From positions 1,302,001 through 1,366,000 of the forward strand of contig NZ_JANBBE010000001.1 in assembly GCF_024648825.1 (NCBI RefSeq): a stretch of DNA of 64,000 nucleotides, written 5' to 3'. A program made the translations under genes and the position numbers. Under the pieces are notes generated by a model. The model was given only the letters and a program-made list of their open reading frames with translations. It was not told the DNA's origin and made no database searches. This stretch comes from Lentzea californiensis (GTDB lineage Bacteria; Actinomycetota; Actinomycetes; Mycobacteriales; Pseudonocardiaceae). Below, piece after piece: positions 60,076 to 64,000 of the stretch (position 1 is its first letter; the number at the start of each line of letters is the position of its first letter).

Positions 60076-60891
60076 ATGGAGCTCTTGAGGCAGTTGCTGC
60101 CCAGCATCGGCGTGGTGGCGTTCGCGCTCAGTGCCGTGGCAGTGCGGCGTTGGTGGCAGATCCGCCGCAACCGCAAGGCAGACGCCGACCAAGCCCTCTC
60201 GCTGGCACCTCTGGCTGCTGAGCTCGGCGGTGTGGTGGTGGGTGCTGACCAGGCGACCGCGTGGTCGGCGAAGGTCAGGGGACCGTTGTCGAACCACGTC
60301 AGTGGATTCGTCGACAAGATGCTGCAACGGTCGGTGCCCAGGTCCGACCTGGCGTTGGACTTCCCACGCGGGCCTTGGCGCGTGAGGGTGTCGCAGGCGT
60401 CGATGAGGCAGCAGAACTCGAGGGGCGTGGGCAGGCTGATCGAGCACCGGTTCGAGGTGGCCACCGCCCGGCTCGCCCCCATGCGGCTCACGCGCCGTCA
60501 GCACATCGACTTCCGCGGTAGGCAGGTCGGTCCGGAACACCTCGGCGCCTGGTTGAGCGCCCGGCCTCTGACGGTGGTCAGAAGCGACGGCGAGTGGTTG
60601 CCGTTGAGGCTGCCGGTCGGGGTCGACCGCGAGTTCGCCGTGTTCGGCAGCGATCTCTCCAGCACAGCCAGGGCGTTCAACCCGGAGGCGCTGGACTGGC
60701 TGCTCGCACGCCTGGAAGTGCTGCCCCCACTCGTCGCGATGTTCCTGTCGCTCACGTTCGAGGACGGGGTCGTCTACTGCACGATGCGGGGGCCGGTCGA
60801 GGAGGAGGTCGTGGTGCCGATCGTCGACACGATCGTCGGGTTGCTCGACCGGATGCCCGACATGCGGCCGAGGCACCCGGCGGCGGCCTGA
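60076..60891 (+). CDS. membrane-anchored protein, twin paralog B
   Basis: 271 residues from ATG 60076. N-terminal helix (LLPSIGVVAFALSAVAVRRWW) and the same layout as paralog A: RSDLALDFPRGPWRVRVSQASM, EHRFEVATARLAPMRLTRRQH, NPEALDWLLARLEVLPPLV, VGLLDRMPDMRPRHPAAA. The last 44 bases of coding similarity (60835-60878) differ from paralog A (59932-59975) at only 3 positions, while the middle is much more diverged. 84 bp separates the two genes. Function unknown. Confidence 0.7.
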   Translation: MELLRQLLPSIGVVAFALSAVAVRRWWQIRRNRKADADQALSLAPLAAELGGVVVGADQATAWSAKVRGPLSNHVSGFVDKMLQRSVPRSDLALDFPRGPWRVRVSQASMRQQNSRGVGRLIEHRFEVATARLAPMRLTRRQHIDFRGRQVGPEHLGAWLSARPLTVVRSDGEWLPLRLPVGVDREFAVFGSDLSSTARAFNPEALDWLLARLEVLPPLVAMFLSLTFEDGVVYCTMRGPVEEEVVVPIVDTIVGLLDRMPDMRPRHPAAA

Positions 60892-60892
60892 G

Positions 60893-61525
60893 TCAGCGGG
60901 GCGTCACGGAGTAGCCCGCGAGGACGACGTCCTCCAGCTCCGGGTCGTCGTCCTCGTACGCGCCTTCGTAGTTGAAGCCGAACAGCTCGCGCAGGGCGGC
61001 CTCGGCCAGGTCGAGCGGGTGGAAGCGGAACGGGTACTCGTCGTCCTCGTCGAGGCTTTCGAGGAACTCCGGGTCGCCCGCCCGGTACTTCTCCTCGAAC
61101 GGCAGGGGAGTGCCTACGTCGGCGATCACGCCGCTGTCCGGGGAGAGGCTGTACGCGCGGCGCAGTGTGCCGTCCGGCTCCCAGATGGCGTACGAGAAGA
61201 AGTCGACGACGCTGTGCATGGCGTGCAGGTACAGGGTGCGGCCGGCGGCCTCGCTGACGAAGTGGTCCGGCAGGTCGGTGTAGGAGTCGCCGGCGGCCTC
61301 CCACGTGCAGATGATCGACAGGCCTGGGAACACGCCCGCGTAGACGGTGCCCTCCGGCGGGTTGCCGTAGTGGAGGTTGCCGTCCTCGATCGGGCGGATG
61401 TCGTGTGACGGGTAGAGGCGTTCCACGAAGGCGGCCGTGGCCTCGCGGTCGATCTTCGGTGCTGCGCGCAGGACCTTGCTGACGTCGTCGGATGCGTAGA
61501 AGAGCATCCAGTCCTTGGCTCCCAT
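60893..61525 (-). CDS. DUF6928 family protein
   Basis: 210 residues from ATG 61525 (MGAKDWMLFYASDD, the usual family start). Strand-helix segments AAFVERLYPSHDIRPIEDG, VYAGVFPGLSIICTWEAAGDSY, YLHAMHSVVDFFSYAIWEPDG, FRFHPLDLAEAALRELFGFNYEG. Acidic stretch EDDDPELED near the end. Common in actinomycetes; function unknown. Convergent with paralog B, 1 bp between stops. Confidence 0.85.
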   Translation of the reverse strand: MGAKDWMLFYASDDVSKVLRAAPKIDREATAAFVERLYPSHDIRPIEDGNLHYGNPPEGTVYAGVFPGLSIICTWEAAGDSYTDLPDHFVSEAAGRTLYLHAMHSVVDFFSYAIWEPDGTLRRAYSLSPDSGVIADVGTPLPFEEKYRAGDPEFLESLDEDDEYPFRFHPLDLAEAALRELFGFNYEGAYEDDDPELEDVVLAGYSVTPR

Positions 61526-61620
61526 CGGGCCCCCTCTCGGTTGGTTGGATTCAGCATGGCGGAGGGGTCTGACAATTTCCGGCGGGCAACGGGACGGGGG
61601 CGCGGACCGTCCTTTCGGGT

Positions 61621-62640
61621 GTGAGCACACCGGAGACCGACGCGCGCTCGGGCACACTGCACGACGTGGTCACCACCGAGGTGAAGCCGCCCCGAAGCGG
61701 TTTCGCCACGTTCCTGCTGGTCGTGTGCGCGATGGCGTTCGTCACGGCGGCGCTGGTCAGGCTGCTCGGCATCGACGGCACGCGGTACATGATCGCCGCG
61801 ACGTCGCTGACCCCGTACATCACCGTCGTTGGCCTGCTCATCGGATTGTTCGCGTTGTTCCGCAAGCGGTGGGTCATCGGGCTGACGATGACCGTGGTGG
61901 GGGTCGTGCTGGTCGCGAACCTGGCGCCGCGGGCGTTTCCCGACGCACGGCCGAACGGGGTGGGGCAGCAGGTCAGGCTGATGACGGCGAACCTGCTCAC
62001 CGGCATCGCGGACGCGGAGTTCATCGTGCGGGAGGTCAGGAAGCGCAACATCGACGTCCTGGCGTTGCAGGAGCTGACGCCGCAGATGGTGGGCGACCTC
62101 GACCGCGCGGGTCTGCGCCAGGTGCTGCCCAACCGGGTCTTCCTCGACGAACCGGGCGGGTCGGGCAGCGGCCTCGCCTCCCGGTTCCCGCTCTCACGGC
62201 GGAACCTGACGCCGCCGAGCACGTTGCAGCAGGCAGGGGCGCTCGTCGACCTGCCGGGCAAGGACATCGAGGTCGTCTCGGTGCACCCGTTGCCGCCGGT
62301 CGTCACCGCGGGACCCGAGGCGTGGCAGCGTGAGCTCGCCGGACTGCCCGCGCCCGACTCGACCGGCGCGATCAGGGTGCTCGCCGGCGACTTCAACGCC
62401 ACGCTCGACCACGTCGGCCTCACGCGGCTGCTGAACAAGGGCTACGTGGACGCGGCCGACCAGGTCGGCAAGGGGCTGATCCACACCTGGCCGAGCGCCA
62501 GCGGGTTCTGGCCGCCGCCGGTCACCATCGACCACGTGCTGGTGGACTCGAAGCTCCTGGTGGACACGGTCGACGTGTTCGACGTGCCCGGCAGCGACCA
62601 CCGGGCCGTCGTCACGCAGTTCGTCGTGCCAAGGCTGTGA
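61621..62640 (+). CDS. endonuclease/exonuclease/phosphatase-family membrane protein
   Basis: 339 residues from GTG 61621. Three N-terminal helices (FATFLLVVCAMAFVTAAL, YITVVGLLIGLFALF, WVIGLTMTVVGVVLVANL), then an EEP domain: MTANLLTGIADAEF, DVLALQELTPQMV with the metal Glu, AGDFNATLDHVG (catalytic Asp/Asn), and the final DVPGSDHRAVV with Asp-His. Catalytic domain outside the membrane. Could be a nuclease or a phospholipid phosphatase; unknown. 3' overlap of 29 bp with the convergent Sir2 gene. Confidence 0.88.
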   Translation: MSTPETDARSGTLHDVVTTEVKPPRSGFATFLLVVCAMAFVTAALVRLLGIDGTRYMIAATSLTPYITVVGLLIGLFALFRKRWVIGLTMTVVGVVLVANLAPRAFPDARPNGVGQQVRLMTANLLTGIADAEFIVREVRKRNIDVLALQELTPQMVGDLDRAGLRQVLPNRVFLDEPGGSGSGLASRFPLSRRNLTPPSTLQQAGALVDLPGKDIEVVSVHPLPPVVTAGPEAWQRELAGLPAPDSTGAIRVLAGDFNATLDHVGLTRLLNKGYVDAADQVGKGLIHTWPSASGFWPPPVTIDHVLVDSKLLVDTVDVFDVPGSDHRAVVTQFVVPRL

Positions 62641-63409
62641 GTGCTTCCAGCGCTCCGACCGGCAGCGACACCCCGCGGCCGTGCCGGACCTCCGGCTCGC
62701 GGACGTTGATCCGGATCAGCGCGCCGTTGGCAGCGCTGGCCAGCTCGGCCTGACGCCGCACGGTCGGCACGGCTGTGCCGGCACCGATCTCGACCACGAC
62801 GAGCCTGCGCTGGTTCCTGCGCCACGCCGTCAGCTCGTCGAGCTGACGCTGGCTGCGGTGCGGCACCCAGCCCCAGTCGCCGAACATCAGGATGTTGGGC
62901 CGCGCCAGCCCGCCGCACGACGGGCACGACGGCAGTTCGCCGGTCGCCCGCATCGTCACCGGGTCGACCGCGACGTCGAACGAGCACTCCCAGATCTCGT
63001 CCGTGCACGGCTCCACGCACTGGGCGTGGTGGATCGACCCGTGGACCTCGGCGACGTCCGCGAAGCCCGCCTTCTGGAACTGCCCGTCCACATTGGACGT
63101 GAAAACGCGCGCACCCCACGACCGCAGCACGGTGAAACCCTCGTGCGGCACGGTCGCGCGGTACAGGCCGAGCCGATGGCCGTAGAAACCCCACGCCAGC
63201 GCGGGATCGTCGGCGAAGTGCACCGGGTCGGCGATCTCCTCGAACTTCAGCCCGAGCCGCTCGTAGGGCGGGTACGCCCGCCAGAAGCCCTCGGTGCCGC
63301 GGAAGTCGGGAAGACCCGAGTCGACCCCCATGCCGGCACCGGCGCAGACGAGCACGGCGTCCGCGCCGGCGATCAGCTCGGCGGCTCTGTCGTAGGCCTC
63401 CTCGATCAC
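62612..63409 (-). CDS. Sir2-family NAD-dependent protein deacylase
   Basis: 265 residues from GTG 63409, overlapping the upstream stop as GTGA. NAD-binding CAGAGMGVDSGLPDFRG, TSNVDGQ, catalytic His in EVHGSIHHAQC. Zinc Cys: CVEPC and CPSCGG. The ANILMFGDWGW-like segment (PNILMFGDWGWVPH) and a C-terminal NAD pocket GAGTAVPTVRRQAE replace the standard GTSL..P. Removes acyl groups from lysines with NAD+. The GTS variant may alter activity. Confidence 0.9.
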   Translation of the reverse strand: MIEEAYDRAAELIAGADAVLVCAGAGMGVDSGLPDFRGTEGFWRAYPPYERLGLKFEEIADPVHFADDPALAWGFYGHRLGLYRATVPHEGFTVLRSWGARVFTSNVDGQFQKAGFADVAEVHGSIHHAQCVEPCTDEIWECSFDVAVDPVTMRATGELPSCPSCGGLARPNILMFGDWGWVPHRSQRQLDELTAWRRNQRRLVVVEIGAGTAVPTVRRQAELASAANGALIRINVREPEVRHGRGVSLPVGALEALTALARRTA

Positions 63410-63717
63410 TGCTTGGGCTTGCTCCCCAGCACGACCTCGAACTCCAGCAGGTCGGCACCGGTCGACACGGGCCGTGCGCGCTCGCCCGAGTGAGCGGCCG
63501 CACCGGCCTCGCCGTCGCGCCACGCGGTGAAGGCCTCGTCGGTCTCCCAGTGCGTGACGACGAAGTAGCGGTCCTCGCCCGCGACGGGGCGCAGGAGCTC
63601 GAAGCCGAGGAAGCCGGGCTGGTTGTCGACCGCGCCCAGGCGGGCGGCGAACCGCTTCTCCAGCTCGGGGCCGCTGCCCTCGGGGACCTTGATCGCGTTG
63701 ATCTTCACGACTGCCAT
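63406..63717 (-). CDS. antibiotic biosynthesis monooxygenase (ABM)-domain protein
   Basis: 103 residues from ATG 63717. Ferredoxin-like alpha+beta barrel: VVKINAIKVPEGSGPELEKRFAARLGAVDNQPGFLGFELLRPV, YFVVTHWETDEAFTAWRDGE, ending LLEFEVVLGS. ABM/MhuD-like small proteins: some degrade heme or oxidise quinones. A heme-ligand His is not obvious beyond THWET. Coupled to sir2; 10 bp downstream of the peptidase gene. Confidence 0.88.
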   Translation of the reverse strand: MAVVKINAIKVPEGSGPELEKRFAARLGAVDNQPGFLGFELLRPVAGEDRYFVVTHWETDEAFTAWRDGEAGAAAHSGERARPVSTGADLLEFEVVLGSKPKQ

Positions 63718-63727
63718 GACGACCACC

Positions 63728-64000
63728 CTAGCGGCGCACACCGGCAGGCAGCAGGTACTGATCTTCCGGAATGCCCGACTTGCGGAACCACGCCGCGAAG
63801 AACCCGTCCAGCTGCTGCCCGGACGCGGCCTTGAAGTGCTCCTCGAACTCCGGCCACGAGGCGTTGCCGTCGCGGTGCTTCACCAGCCACGACTGCAGCG
63901 CCTTGAAGAACACGTCGTCACCGACCTGCTTGCGCAGCGCGTGCATGCCCAGCAGGCCCTTGTCGTAGACGCCACGGAACTCGTTGCCCTTGCCCATGTC
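63728..64000 (-). CDS. M1-type metallopeptidase-like protein, C-terminal fragment
   Basis: Only the last 90 codons are in the window; the start is beyond the right edge. The segment FRGVYDKGLLGMHALRKQVGDDVFFKALQSWLVKHRDGNASWPEFEEHF and the C-terminal SGQQLDGFFAAWFRKSGIPEDQYLLP match the end of M1 (aminopeptidase N-like) catalytic regions, with short C-terminal tail as in secreted actinobacterial M1 peptidases. Zinc motif not in view. The internal ATG at 63997 is not the start. Confidence 0.75.
   Translation of the reverse strand, partial: DMGKGNEFRGVYDKGLLGMHALRKQVGDDVFFKALQSWLVKHRDGNASWPEFEEHFKAASGQQLDGFFAAWFRKSGIPEDQYLLPAGVRR

Noticed and set aside
1..64000. CRISPR array, prophage, biosynthetic gene cluster or toxin-antitoxin pair
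   Set aside because: No regularly spaced repeats, phage structural genes, NRPS/PKS or recognisable TA pair are seen; the window is mostly conserved core genes.

Overview
The window is GC-rich chromosomal DNA with frequent GTG/TTG starts, heavy third-position G/C and dense ATGA/GTGA gene overlaps, which points to an actinomycete. A Lsr2 protein, an F420-type LLM oxidoreductase, EspC-like type VII secretion genes, WhiA-like and DUF6779-type proteins, and the topA, ftsH/fol and pan/coaX gene orders all fit the Pseudonocardiaceae. A Lentzea or Saccharothrix relative is my best guess, by inference only. Most of the window is conserved core chromosome with small accessory patches between the blocks.

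Layout. 1-12.5 kb is the DNA-topology block: the 5' end of a YprA-like helicase, proton-pumping pyrophosphatase hppA, four tandem paralogous lipoproteins, a WhiA-like protein, topA, a small membrane protein, an MFS transporter fused to a thymidylate kinase-like domain that has lost its P-loop, and holB. 12.5-14.7 kb is a kduI-kduD-iclR uronate operon whose IclR protein lacks its DNA-binding domain. 14.7-24.2 kb holds secreted and lipoproteins, tRNA-Thr(CGT), a GH114 protein, an ArsR/SRPBCC pair, an F420 oxidoreductase, a DUF4442 protein and a MarR/drug-efflux pair with a clear operator. 24.2-39.9 kb is the classic ppa / dacB / DUF2342 / tilS / hpt / ftsH / folE-P-B-K / DUF3180 / DUF6779 block. 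It is interrupted by an IS200/IS605-type TnpB element directly behind dacB and by a VWA lipoprotein-like gene between hpt and ftsH.

39.9-43.6 kb carries an orphan NuoD-like subunit downstream of a MidA/NDUFAF7-like methyltransferase and a DUF1203 gene, divergent from a PrsW protease. 43.7-49.8 kb carries a long imperfect inverted repeat, then the DUF2520-panC-panD-coaX pantothenate/CoA operon, a methyltransferase, lysS and lsr2. 50-54 kb is an iron region: a FecCD/FecCD/ATPase siderophore importer and a FhuF-like reductase, each preceded by an IdeR/DmdR-type iron box. 54.2-56.8 kb is clpC. 57-60.9 kb is a YbaB / EspC-like / long secretion-target / twin membrane-anchored paralog cassette. The last 3 kb holds a DUF6928 protein, an endonuclease/exonuclease/phosphatase protein, a Sir2 deacetylase, a small monooxygenase and the end of an M1-like peptidase.

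The most interesting points are the HTH-less IclR beside an intact IclR-type operator, TnpB with a decayed tnpA whose presumptive guide reads into the end of dacB, the NuoD/NDUFAF7-like linkage, the P-loop-less Tmk domain, the 72-bp inverted repeat at 43.7 kb, and the type VII secretion-linked five-gene cassette.
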